Shown: piece after piece, positions 1 through 6,552 of the stretch
Layout of the letters: every line of letters starts with the position of its first letter
Position numbering within the stretch: position 1 is the first letter of the stretch
Source: Ignavibacteriaceae bacterium
GTDB taxonomy: Bacteria > Bacteroidota > Ignavibacteria > Ignavibacteriales > Ignavibacteriaceae
DNA length: 8,060 nt
Reading direction: 5' to 3'
Assembly: GCA_026193755.1 (NCBI GenBank)
Contig: JAPHUI010000038.1
Span: 1-8,060 of the forward strand
Notes under the pieces: generated by a model
What the model was told of the DNA's origin: nothing
Databases searched by the model: none
What the model saw: the letters and a program-made list of their open reading frames with translations, nothing else
Position numbers and translations under genes: made by a program

Positions 1-1
1 C

Positions 2-295
2 ACAAAAGAAATTTGTAAAATTGACTGGAATAAATCAGCAACCGAAATTCATAATCTTGTGAGAGGATTATCACCTCATCCGGCAGCATTTTTTGCTCAC
101 AACGGCAAAGTACTTAAAATTTATAAAACAGAAATTGTTGAAAGAAATGATCTCAAATCATTTCAGATTTATCAAACAAAGACTGAATTGATAATTGGTT
201 GCAGCAAAGATGCCATTCGGGTTCTTGAAATCCAGCAGGAAGGAAAAAAACGGATGAATATTGAGGAGTTTTTAAGAGGGTTTAGTTTTTTATGA
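2..295 (+). CDS. fmt: Methionyl-tRNA formyltransferase, C-terminal part (5' end outside window)
   Basis: This is the last 97 codons of a gene that enters from the left edge; the frame is open from base 2 to a TGA stop. Fmt formylates Met-tRNA(fMet) in the cytoplasm, using 10-formyl-tetrahydrofolate, to make the initiator tRNA. The visible part starts with KEICKIDWNKSATEIHNLVR and continues with GLSPHPAAFF. This matches the family's conserved C-terminal-domain block (I-x-N-x-IRGLSP-x-P-x-A). The rest fits the C-terminal OB-fold-like tRNA-binding domain. The catalytic Rossmann domain lies outside the window, so activity cannot be judged. A GTG at 59 could be mistaken for a start, but the homologous sequence continues upstream of it. 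The gene converges on the cupin gene. Identification is strong for a fragment. Confidence 0.88.
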   Translation, partial: TKEICKIDWNKSATEIHNLVRGLSPHPAAFFAHNGKVLKIYKTEIVERNDLKSFQIYQTKTELIIGCSKDAIRVLEIQQEGKKRMNIEEFLRGFSFL

Positions 296-305
296 ACCAC
301 CCCTG

Positions 306-332
306 CCCGACGCTTTGCTTTGGCAAGCGGGT
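306..332. repeat. Imperfect palindrome in the fmt/cupin convergent spacer
   Basis: An imperfect inverted repeat lies just after the fmt stop. CGCTT (311-315) pairs with AAGCG (325-329), GC (317-318) with GC (323-324) around a four-base loop, and CC (307-308) with GG (330-331) across a two-base bulge. It is GC-rich in an otherwise AT-rich spacer. It sits between convergent genes, so it could help end transcription from either side, but no T-tract follows the stem on either strand and I do not call it an intrinsic terminator. The sequence style (CCCGACGCTTTGCTTTGG) resembles mobile palindromic repeats common between genes in FCB-group and candidate-phylum genomes; that resemblance is from memory, not a search. 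Confidence 0.5.
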
Positions 333-345
333 AGTCACAAAAAAA

Positions 346-377
346 ACATAGGACTATGTGCACTCTGTTTCTATGTG
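346..377. repeat. Short inverted and direct CTATGTG repeats
   Basis: ACATAG (346-351) and CTATGT (354-359) form a perfect 6-bp inverted repeat separated by two bases. CTATGTG occurs at 354-360 and again at 371-377. An A-run lies directly left of the block. Together with the palindrome at 306-332 this fills the fmt/cupin spacer. No gene is visible here. The two-base gap is too small for a stable RNA hairpin, so a DNA-level or repeat-element origin is more likely than a terminator. Confidence 0.4.
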
Positions 378-385
378 TTTAAAAA

Positions 386-757
386 TCAGTCACCTGTCGG
401 AATAATTGCTTTATTCTCCACCATCAGCATTACAGTTTTTTGTGTTGCTCTTGTTCTGTGTGTTACATTCTTTGATACCGTTACACCCTGACCAGGGTTC
501 AGCTCAATTGTTTTGTTCTCAAGATCAACAAAAAGTTTTCCTTCAAGAACAAAAAAGAATTCATCATCATTTTCGTGTTTGTGCCAGTGGTATTCTCCTT
601 CAACAATTCCAACCCGAACAACGCTCCCGTTAACTTCAGTTAATGTTTGATTGAACCATTTCTCTTTTACTTCTTCTACAATTTGGGCAATGTCAATTAA
701 ATCAAAATGTTTGAACCTAATATCGAGTTTGGTTGTGTAATTGTATTTGTCTGGCAT
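386..757 (-). CDS. Small single-domain cupin protein
   Basis: This 123-residue protein is one cupin beta-barrel and nearly nothing else, with no signal peptide or membrane segment, so it should be cytoplasmic. Cupin motif 1 is clear: H59-x-H61-x4-E66-x6-G73, preceded by G54. Motif 2 is looser, around NPGQG (87-91) to H100; H100 should be the third metal-binding histidine. H59, H61, E66 and H100 together form a full set of ligands for a divalent metal. The usual P and G of motif 2 are replaced (K96, V98). Small cupins of this kind include isomerases, dioxygenases and sugar- or ligand-binding proteins, and the substrate cannot be read from sequence. The gene starts 18 nt after the ABC transporter stop with a good ribosome binding site, so the two are probably co-transcribed. 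The family call is secure; the function is unknown. Confidence 0.85.
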   Translation of the reverse strand: MPDKYNYTTKLDIRFKHFDLIDIAQIVEEVKEKWFNQTLTEVNGSVVRVGIVEGEYHWHKHENDDEFFFVLEGKLFVDLENKTIELNPGQGVTVSKNVTHRTRATQKTVMLMVENKAIIPTGD

Positions 758-762
758 TTTAT

Positions 763-769
763 TCCTTCT
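763..769 (-). promoter_or_regulatory. Ribosome binding site of the cupin gene
   Basis: On the minus strand AGAAGGA lies five bases upstream of the cupin ATG. It is the clearest Shine-Dalgarno site in the window. It supports the ATG at 757 as the start and suggests independent translation initiation within the ABC-cupin transcript. Confidence 0.6.
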
Positions 770-775
770 ATAATT

Positions 776-2557
776 TCAATTTTCGGAAACGTTTTTTAAA
801 AAGCTGTTTGCTAATATTTCTCTCTCTCCAATCTGCTGTCTCCACATTGCATAGTAAAGCCCCTTCATCTCAATCAGTTCTTCGTGCCTACCTGATTCTA
901 CAATATTTCCCCTTTCAAGAACATAAATTCTATCAGCATGCATTACTGTCGAAAGCCGGTGTGCAATCATCACAGTAACCAGATCTTTTCTTAGAGATAT
1001 TTCTCGAATAGTCCTCGAGATCTCTTCTTCGGTTAGTGAATCGAGTGCAGAAGTAGCTTCATCAAAAATTAAAAGATGAGGATTCCTCAACAATGCTCTC
1101 GCAATTGATAATCGTTGCTTTTCACCTCCGCTTACTTTAATTCCTCCTTCACCAATCATTGTATCCAATCCATTTTCTGCTCTGTTCAAAAGACTTGTAG
1201 CTGCAGCTTTGCGAAGAACCTCCAGACAATCTTCATCCGTAGCATTTGGATTTACAAATAGCAAGTTTTCCTTTATCGATCCAGAGAAAAGTTGTGTGTC
1301 TTGTGTAACAAATCCTATATTTTCTCTTATCTCATCAAAATCAATTTTGTCACCAGGAGTATTGTTGAAAAAAATCTTTCCTTCCTGAGGAGTATATAGT
1401 CCAACAAGAAGCTTTACAAGCGTCGTTTTACCTGAACCGGAGGGACCAACAAATGCTACAGTTTCTCCTTCTTTAACATTAAATGAAATTCCGTTTATTG
1501 CATGCTTGTTTGCTGATTGATGTCGGAAAATAACATTTTGAAATCCGATGCTTCTTATTTCTCCCAGCTTAACGGGTTTTTCCGGTTTTGATTCTATTGG
1601 TTTATTAAGTAATAATTCAAAATTATTTAAAGAAACTTCAGCTTCACGGTAAATGTTTATTATATCTCCGAGACTTTGAAGAGGACCAAAGAGGAAAAAT
1701 GAGTAAATGAAAAGTGAAAAGAATTCACCGACAGTTATTTGCTGAATGAATATAAGGTACAGCAGGATAAACATAATTGTCGTCCTGATGAAGTTTACTG
1801 TAGTTCCCTGGATGAAGCTAAGAGTTCTAATGTAACGTACTTTCTTCAACTCAAGCTTGAGAATTTTATCTGTTGTGGAGTTTAGTCGGTTTATTTCCTG
1901 GTTACCAAGACCAAGACTCTTTACCAGTTCTATATTCCTAAGTGACTCAGTTGTTGAACCTGCAAGAGAAGTTGTTTCAGCTACGATAACTTTCTGGATA
2001 ATTTTTATTTTACGGCTAAGTATCGAGCTGAGAAAACCAAGAATCGGAATCGAGGCAAAAAATACAGGTGCGATAAGCCAGTATACACTTATTGCGTAGA
2101 TCGTGACGAAGATTACTCCCACTAGTGTTGTAAAAAGAACATTTATGAAAGAACTAATTAATCTCTCCGTATCGCTTCTTACTTTTTGCAGAACTCCGAG
2201 AGTTGTTCCGCTCCTCTGATCCTCGAATTGATAAAAGGGAAGAAGTAATGAATGTTGGATTCCATCCGTGTAAATCTGTGCACCCAGCCTTTGAGTTATT
2301 ACATTCACATAATAGTCCTGGAAATTTTTTGCAATGCGTGATACAAATGCAACGCCAACTGCGGCTGCCAGAAGAAGAATAACTCCACGAATAAATTGTT
2401 CGGTAGTGTAATGATCAAACTTAGTTGCGTAATCATCAATAACAATCCTGAAAATCCATGGATCGAGCATAGAGAAAACCTGATTAATTGCTGCCAGTAA
2501 TAATGAGAGCAATATCAGTTTCCAGTAGTTTTTAAGGTATGAATAAAGGAGCTTCAT
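776..2557 (-). CDS. ABC exporter half-transporter, fused permease and ATPase (MsbA/LmrA type)
   Basis: This 593-residue inner-membrane protein joins an exporter-type transmembrane domain to a nucleotide-binding domain and should act as a dimer. Hydrophobic segments lie near residues 12-33, 55-75, 135-160, 161-180, 255-272 and 276-300, the six expected. The ATPase is complete: Walker A GPSGSGKTT (371-379), Q-loop Q419, signature VSGGEKQ (475-481), Walker B LLIFDE (495-500), D-loop SALD (503-506) and switch histidine H533 in IAHRLST. Length is normal for the family. The order of domains and the SGG signature fit exporters of lipids, peptides or drugs; the substrate cannot be assigned. No accessory periplasmic or outer-membrane partner is visible. 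The ATG at 2557 gives the usual short cytoplasmic lead-in before the first membrane helix. The cupin gene follows after 18 nt, probably in the same operon. Confidence 0.93.
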   Translation of the reverse strand: MKLLYSYLKNYWKLILLSLLLAAINQVFSMLDPWIFRIVIDDYATKFDHYTTEQFIRGVILLLAAAVGVAFVSRIAKNFQDYYVNVITQRLGAQIYTDGIQHSLLLPFYQFEDQRSGTTLGVLQKVRSDTERLISSFINVLFTTLVGVIFVTIYAISVYWLIAPVFFASIPILGFLSSILSRKIKIIQKVIVAETTSLAGSTTESLRNIELVKSLGLGNQEINRLNSTTDKILKLELKKVRYIRTLSFIQGTTVNFIRTTIMFILLYLIFIQQITVGEFFSLFIYSFFLFGPLQSLGDIINIYREAEVSLNNFELLLNKPIESKPEKPVKLGEIRSIGFQNVIFRHQSANKHAINGISFNVKEGETVAFVGPSGSGKTTLVKLLVGLYTPQEGKIFFNNTPGDKIDFDEIRENIGFVTQDTQLFSGSIKENLLFVNPNATDEDCLEVLRKAAATSLLNRAENGLDTMIGEGGIKVSGGEKQRLSIARALLRNPHLLIFDEATSALDSLTEEEISRTIREISLRKDLVTVMIAHRLSTVMHADRIYVLERGNIVESGRHEELIEMKGLYYAMWRQQIGEREILANSFLKNVSEN

Positions 2558-2588
2558 AGATTCGGCTGCAAGATAAGGATTGTTGATT

Positions 2589-2617
2589 CAATAATAAAAG
2601 ATTGAAATCACACCAAA
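2589..2617 (-). promoter_or_regulatory. Possible promoter of the ABC-cupin operon (weak)
   Basis: On the minus strand, TTTG (2617-2614) is followed by 17 bases and then TATTATTG (2596-2589), one base off the Bacteroidota -7 element TAnnTTTG. The spacer is shorter than the usual 19-21, which weakens the call. The predicted transcript would start about 25 bases upstream of the ABC start codon. It sits in the 116-bp gap between the YdeI-family gene and the transporter, which contains no other recognisable feature. Confidence 0.25.
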
Positions 2618-2673
2618 AAAGAATTGTTGAGCTGATGAGTTTAATGAACGATTCTGCAACAGTTGTTACGGCT

Positions 2674-3237
2674 TTACAAATATTTTTCTATTCCCTTAAT
2701 TCCGTACTGCTTGTTCTTTTCAGTCATTTTAATAAAGTAATTCATTCGCTGTTTAAAAACATCCGGTCTTGCCCTGGAACCATCAATAAATGCAACCCGG
2801 ATTCGCTTATATGCCTCGGAAAACTTCTGAAAATATTTCCTCGCTTCTTTGTTCTTTCTGATCTCTTCAATAATGTCTTTTGGGAAAACGAATTTTTCAT
2901 TTTCCAGATCACCAAGTGTTTTACGTACTGATGCGATTACTTTTTTCTGTCGGAGTAATTTTTTCAACCTTTCTTTATTCAACTGCGAGTAACTGCTTTT
3001 CGGATTCCTCGGTGTAAATCGCTGGACGTGATTATCCTCCTCTATCTTTTTAACGATGCTGTCAATCCAGCCAAAGCATAATGCTTCTTCCACTGCATCT
3101 TCGTAGGATAATCGTGTTTTACCGGAAGCTTTGTTGTAAAAAACCAGCCAGATTTCTTTTTTAGTTTTGTAGTTGTTCTTTAGCCAGTTGCGCCATTCGC
3201 TACGGGTTTTGATGTAAAGTGTTTCTGTGATTTGCAT
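2674..3237 (-). CDS. YdeI/OmpD-associated family protein
   Basis: This 187-residue soluble protein shows the hallmarks of the YdeI/OmdA family: the block ALCFGWIDS (52-60), RFTPRNPKSSYS (73-84), and a C-terminal helical domain from about 117 to 175 that reads FPKDIIEEIRKNKEARKYF and ends near FIKMTEKNKQYG. This is a full-length member. Enterobacterial members have been linked to resistance to cationic peptides or bacteriocins, but the biochemical role is unknown and should not be transferred with confidence. There is no signal peptide or membrane segment. The gene lies 58 nt downstream of the restriction-modification gene on the same strand, with a stem-loop between, so read-through is possible. 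It has no strong Shine-Dalgarno site. Nothing links it functionally to restriction. Confidence 0.88.
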   Translation of the reverse strand: MQITETLYIKTRSEWRNWLKNNYKTKKEIWLVFYNKASGKTRLSYEDAVEEALCFGWIDSIVKKIEEDNHVQRFTPRNPKSSYSQLNKERLKKLLRQKKVIASVRKTLGDLENEKFVFPKDIIEEIRKNKEARKYFQKFSEAYKRIRVAFIDGSRARPDVFKQRMNYFIKMTEKNKQYGIKGIEKYL

Positions 3238-3241
3238 TTAA

Positions 3242-3276
3242 TCGCGTCCCAAATATCTCCTAAATTTGGGACGAGA
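3242..3276. repeat. Strong palindromic stem-loop between the R-M and YdeI-family genes
   Basis: CGTCCCAAAT (3245-3254) pairs perfectly with ATTTGGGACG (3264-3273) around a nine-base loop. Two further pairs (3242-3243 with 3275-3276) follow one mismatch. The 10-bp core is the strongest inverted repeat in the window. No T-run follows on either strand, so it is not a standard intrinsic terminator. It lies in the only gap between two co-directional genes, ending eight bases before the YdeI-family ATG on the transcript. In the mRNA it could influence 3'-end stability of the upstream gene or translation of the downstream one. It may instead be a dispersed palindromic repeat. Confidence 0.6.
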
Positions 3277-3295
3277 GCTTGAAGATTTGATAAAA

Positions 3296-6200
3296 TTATA
3301 AAGAAAACACATTCTCAATTTCCTTCATTATCCTCTCAGTCCCAGTTAACGCAACTATAATTTTCTGATAATGCTCAATATCGCTGTTGGTGAGGGTACG
3401 ACCTTTGCGATCTTTTAACCATTTTTGTGCTGGCTGGTATCCGCCGATGTAAAAATTCCACGCTGTTTCTGGAACTTTACCAAAATACTGTTCTTTATTG
3501 ATAAAAACTTTCCCTGTGTCACCCTGAACTTGTTTCAGGGTCTCAAACCGCACCTTCTCTACTTCATTATTTCCGGGAACTGGATAGGTTGTAATAAACT
3601 TATTTACTATTGGTGATTCTAAAAGATGTAATTGCCGCAACTCTGTACCAAGTGTTACCAGTTTTTTAAATGTAGTTTTATCTTTTGGATAAGGTACTCG
3701 TGGAAAGTCTATCTTTAAAAATTCTTTATATTTTTCTCTATAGCTTGGTGAGTGCAAAACTGCATAAATGTAATCTAAAATATTCTCTGGGGTAATCTTA
3801 CCAGCTATCTTTTTTATCTCCTTAACGATTTCTGTTTTTAGGTTTGGTGTTTTTGTGCCGTCTTCTGCGTAAATATAGAGAGGGAAGATATATGTAGTTT
3901 CTTTAGTTTGTAAAGATATTAAACACATATCGCTAACTAATCGAGTTATAAATGCATGTTGAAAATCAAACGTGCTTAGTTGTCGACAAGTAATTAGAGC
4001 TAGATTATCTCTAAAAAAGTTTTTCATTAATTCAATTCTGGAAGTTCCTCTGTCAATTAAATCAACTGAATAGCATATAAATCTTTCGTCAAAAGGACGG
4101 TACGCATAAAAACGTACAAACTTCTCCCAATCTATTTTTCTTACTTTTATTCTTGCTTCTTTTAATTTCCAATCCCTTGTGTCTTTTAATTTATATTTAG
4201 CCTTGATACTATTATCATCATACTCACCCACAAAATCATCTATTCTTTTAGACAGTTCATCTTTTGTGAATGATAAAATAAATTTATCACGATGTGTTTT
4301 AACTCCGCTTGAGTTTTGCACGAACATTTCATTAATCGCAAAGCCAGAGTTATATTTTTCAATAGCTCCAAAATCTTTCTCAACAAAAAAATATTGTGGT
4401 TTATTACAATTAAGTTTTTTCCACTTAATTTTATTTATTTCACTGTTATTCAGCTCTTTAAATTTATTTTTTCGTGTCCCATAAATATCGGAGTGAAAAA
4501 CAGTTGCAAGCTTTTCCTTCATATCAGATATTCTAACCATTATTGAAATTGAGACGCCTTGCTGGATATCAAATACATTTTCATCTTTGCTTCCATTAGG
4601 AGCTTTTTCTTTCTTTTTTGTATTACCGTGTAAATCCAAAACATATATTTCATCAAAAGTTTCTAGCAAATGTTTCCTCATTTGCCTGTGAATTATTCCA
4701 TCTAAAAAAGTGTTATTTGTAATCATTGCAACTATGCCTGCTTTATTCTTCTCAATATAATGCTCGGCATAACGAATAAACTTTATATAATCATCAGATA
4801 ACGGTTGAATATTTCTTTCATTTAAATTCTTTTTATAATCTTTTATTAAGTCGGTTATCCACTTTCCTTTATTTGAAGAACTAACACTGTAAGGCGGATT
4901 GCCAATTACAACCATAATCGGAGTTTCATTTTTTATTACAGCAGCTTCTTTGGATTCTTCTGCAATACTTTCGGCAAAACCAAAACCTGTAAACAAGCTG
5001 TCCTGCATTTCACTTTCTTCAAGCGAGTTTGTAAGATAAATGCCAAGTCTGCGGTTAAAATATTTAAAGCCGGTTTCTTTAAAAGCCATACTCAACTTTA
5101 AATGTGCAATTGTGTAAGGAGCCATCATTAGCTCAAAGCCGTGCAAACGAGGCAGCAAATCGTTATGCACATAAGTGTGCCATCTTCCTTTTTGTCCTTC
5201 ATCCAAAAGTCTTTTATAAATAATGCGAATAGCGGCGCTTAAAAAAGTTCCGGTTCCAACAGCGGGATCGAGAATCTGAACACGGTGAGTTCCGTTTTGC
5301 AGTTTGGAAGTATCTGCCAAACCGGATGGAAGATTAAATTCTTTTTGCAGCAATCCATCAACCGAACGGACAATAAATCTTACAACAGGCAGCGGTGTAT
5401 AAAACGCTCCCATTTTTTTACGAAGTTCCGCATCGTATTCTTTAAGAAAGTCTTCATAAAAATGAATTACAGGATCAGGCTCATCGTGCGTTTCCCCCCA
5501 CAGGTCAACTTTAAAATACTGCTTCATCAGTTTTTGCACATCAGCGTGAGAGAAAACTTCGCACAATTCGTTTACAATGTATTCAAGCCTTTTATCAAAA
5601 TCGGGTCCAACAATGTGATCGAAAAAATGCCTTAGAAATGGATTAGAAGCCGGAACTAAATCACGAGCTTCCCGACGTGAAAAGTTTTCGGGTGTGTTAT
5701 CGTGGTAACGAGCAACAAACAATCCATAAACAAGTGTTTGTGCATACATATCTGCAAAAGCATCTTCACTTAAATCGTGCACAAGAAATTTCTTAATGGT
5801 TTCGTATACTCGTGTAATCTCTGCGCTCTTTTCAGATTCCCTGGATTGAAAATCTTTTATGTTGTCGCGTATTCTCTGCGCTTTGCCTCCCATAATTTTT
5901 GCAAGATGTTCACCGGATTTTATCGGTTCTTTGTGCGACTGAGTAAAATCAATTAATGTTTTTGCAGCAAAATCATAATGTTCGGCTAGAGGAGAAATTG
6001 TTCTGTTCTTTAAATCATATTCTGCAATCTTAATTGGATCCTGGTAACTCAACCCATTTCTGTAAAAACGGAATTCAACGTAATCGGTTAAAACCAGATT
6101 TGCATAACCAAAGTACCGATCCATTTGTTCGGATTTTTCAATTTTATCAAGAGATACTCCTATATCTTTTGCTTCAATGTAAAGAATAGGAATATCGTTT

Positions 6201-6391
6201 TTCATCACGATAAAATCGGGCTTGTTTCCTGCTTTAGCTTTGGGGTCGTGATCTATCCTTCTGACATTTATTTTTTCAAAGACTTCTTCGAGGAGAATTT
6301 CAAATTCTTTACGATAGCCCATCTCGGAAGTTTCGGGGTGGGAGAACTTGGTGGAGATGGCGTGGAGATATTTATTAAAAATGTCTTGCAA
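3296..6391 (-). CDS. Single-chain restriction-modification enzyme: nuclease-like domain, N6-adenine methyltransferase and specificity region (type IIG / type ISP-like, no helicase)
   Basis: This 1031-residue cytoplasmic protein should methylate adenine in a specific DNA site and cut unmodified DNA. Near the N-terminus, PDF (D59) and YIEAKD (E73, K75) form a PD-(D/E)xK nuclease signature. A helical linker runs from about 140 to 325. The methyltransferase follows: GAFYTPLPVVRFIVR (328-342), motif I DPAVGTGTF (375-383) binding S-adenosylmethionine, and the catalytic NPPY (498-501), typical of N6-adenine enzymes. The C-terminal region has FYAYRPFDERF (761-771), ILDYIYAVLHSPSYREKY (871-888) and YIGGYQPAQKWLKDRKGR (981-998), as in type ISP specificity regions. 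No helicase motifs lie between nuclease and methyltransferase, unlike LlaBIII or LlaGI, so type IIG-like action is the better inference. The start is TTG at 6391; a stop lies eight codons upstream, no ATG lies between, and the next in-frame ATG is codon 24. Residues 951-959 come from an inserted palindromic repeat. No separate hsdS or hsdR is present. Confidence 0.9.
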   Translation of the reverse strand: MQDIFNKYLHAISTKFSHPETSEMGYRKEFEILLEEVFEKINVRRIDHDPKAKAGNKPDFIVMKNDIPILYIEAKDIGVSLDKIEKSEQMDRYFGYANLVLTDYVEFRFYRNGLSYQDPIKIAEYDLKNRTISPLAEHYDFAAKTLIDFTQSHKEPIKSGEHLAKIMGGKAQRIRDNIKDFQSRESEKSAEITRVYETIKKFLVHDLSEDAFADMYAQTLVYGLFVARYHDNTPENFSRREARDLVPASNPFLRHFFDHIVGPDFDKRLEYIVNELCEVFSHADVQKLMKQYFKVDLWGETHDEPDPVIHFYEDFLKEYDAELRKKMGAFYTPLPVVRFIVRSVDGLLQKEFNLPSGLADTSKLQNGTHRVQILDPAVGTGTFLSAAIRIIYKRLLDEGQKGRWHTYVHNDLLPRLHGFELMMAPYTIAHLKLSMAFKETGFKYFNRRLGIYLTNSLEESEMQDSLFTGFGFAESIAEESKEAAVIKNETPIMVVIGNPPYSVSSSNKGKWITDLIKDYKKNLNERNIQPLSDDYIKFIRYAEHYIEKNKAGIVAMITNNTFLDGIIHRQMRKHLLETFDEIYVLDLHGNTKKKEKAPNGSKDENVFDIQQGVSISIMVRISDMKEKLATVFHSDIYGTRKNKFKELNNSEINKIKWKKLNCNKPQYFFVEKDFGAIEKYNSGFAINEMFVQNSSGVKTHRDKFILSFTKDELSKRIDDFVGEYDDNSIKAKYKLKDTRDWKLKEARIKVRKIDWEKFVRFYAYRPFDERFICYSVDLIDRGTSRIELMKNFFRDNLALITCRQLSTFDFQHAFITRLVSDMCLISLQTKETTYIFPLYIYAEDGTKTPNLKTEIVKEIKKIAGKITPENILDYIYAVLHSPSYREKYKEFLKIDFPRVPYPKDKTTFKKLVTLGTELRQLHLLESPIVNKFITTYPVPGNNEVEKVRFETLKQVQGDTGKVFINKEQYFGKVPETAWNFYIGGYQPAQKWLKDRKGRTLTNSDIEHYQKIIVALTGTERIMKEIENVFSL
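3517..3544. repeat. Dispersed palindromic repeat inside the R-M coding sequence
   Basis: ACCCTGAA (3521-3528) and TTCAGGGT (3534-3541) are perfect 8-bp arms around CTTGT, flanked by TGTC on the left and CTC on the right. The core is a repeat I recognise as scattered through many unrelated bacterial genomes. In the reading frame of the enzyme it encodes TLKQVQGD (951-958), a peptide that appears in unrelated proteins carrying this element. It is in frame and contains no stop. The flanking protein sequence (EVEKVRF before, GKVFINKEQYF after) looks continuous without it, suggesting an insertion of about ten codons. Recognition of the repeat is from memory, not from a search. Confidence 0.7.
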
Positions 6392-6426
6392 ATGATTTGA
6401 ATATATCTGGATAAATTATTCCTAAG

Positions 6427-6458
6427 CAAAACTAACCAATTCTTATTTTTCCAACAAT
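6427..6458 (-). promoter_or_regulatory. Bacteroidota-type promoter of the R-M gene
   Basis: On the minus strand the -7 element TAGTTTTG (6434-6427) is an exact match to TAnnTTTG. Twenty bases upstream lies ATTG (6458-6455), close to the -33 consensus TTTG. Spacing is in the usual range. Transcription would start near 6420, leaving a leader of roughly 30 bases before the TTG start codon. It is the best promoter match in the window and supports both the gene's direction and the phylum-level placement. Confidence 0.5.
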
Positions 6459-6492
6459 AAATGCTAATTCAATCACCAATAAATAATTTCAC

Positions 6493-6523
6493 TTTTATCA
6501 GTCAATCGAAATGCTTAAAATTG
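6493..6523 (+). promoter_or_regulatory. Possible promoter of the cystathionine beta-synthase gene (weak)
   Basis: TTTT (6493-6496), 19 bases, then TAAAATTG (6516-6523) resembles the TTTG / TAnnTTTG promoter with one mismatch in each element. It would give a leader of about 20-25 bases before the TTG start at 6553. No better candidate is visible on the + strand in this 161-bp divergent spacer. No operator-like palindrome or riboswitch was seen in the spacer. Confidence 0.28.
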
Positions 6524-6552
6524 CCCTAACTTTTTTAAAATGAGTAAACATA

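Noticed and set aside
306..359. Bidirectional intrinsic terminator between fmt and the cupin gene
   Set aside because: Stems exist but no T-tract follows them in either transcription direction.
172..363. Minus-strand ORF over the fmt end and the following spacer
   Set aside because: It is antisense to a clear fmt C-terminus, and part of its protein is a translation of the spacer palindrome; no family resemblance.
406..978. Plus-strand ORFs over the cupin gene and the 3' end of the ABC gene
   Set aside because: Both are antisense to well-supported genes with full motif sets; their proteins are Phe/Ser/Leu-rich shadow translations.
2585..2609. GATTCAAT / ATTGAAATC inverted repeat upstream of the ABC gene as an operator
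   Set aside because: The arms are short, need a bulge and are AT-only in style; such pairs are expected by chance in this composition.
2602..2931. Plus-strand 109-codon ORF over the YdeI-family gene
   Set aside because: Antisense to the conserved C-terminal domain of the YdeI-family protein; no recognisable domain.
3425..3616. Plus-strand ORF containing VTLNLFQGL
   Set aside because: This is the opposite-strand translation of the palindromic repeat, not a gene.
4179..5635. Three plus-strand ORFs (76-116 codons) opposite the R-M gene
   Set aside because: They lie within the R-M coding sequence on the other strand and have no recognisable motif.
2674..6391. A defence island combining the R-M enzyme and the YdeI-family protein
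   Set aside because: Only adjacency supports it. YdeI-family proteins are common stand-alone genes, and no other defence, phage or integrase gene is visible on either side.
6125..6400. Plus-strand ORF over the R-M N-terminus
   Set aside because: Antisense to the nuclease-like domain, whose PDF and EAK motifs support the minus-strand frame.
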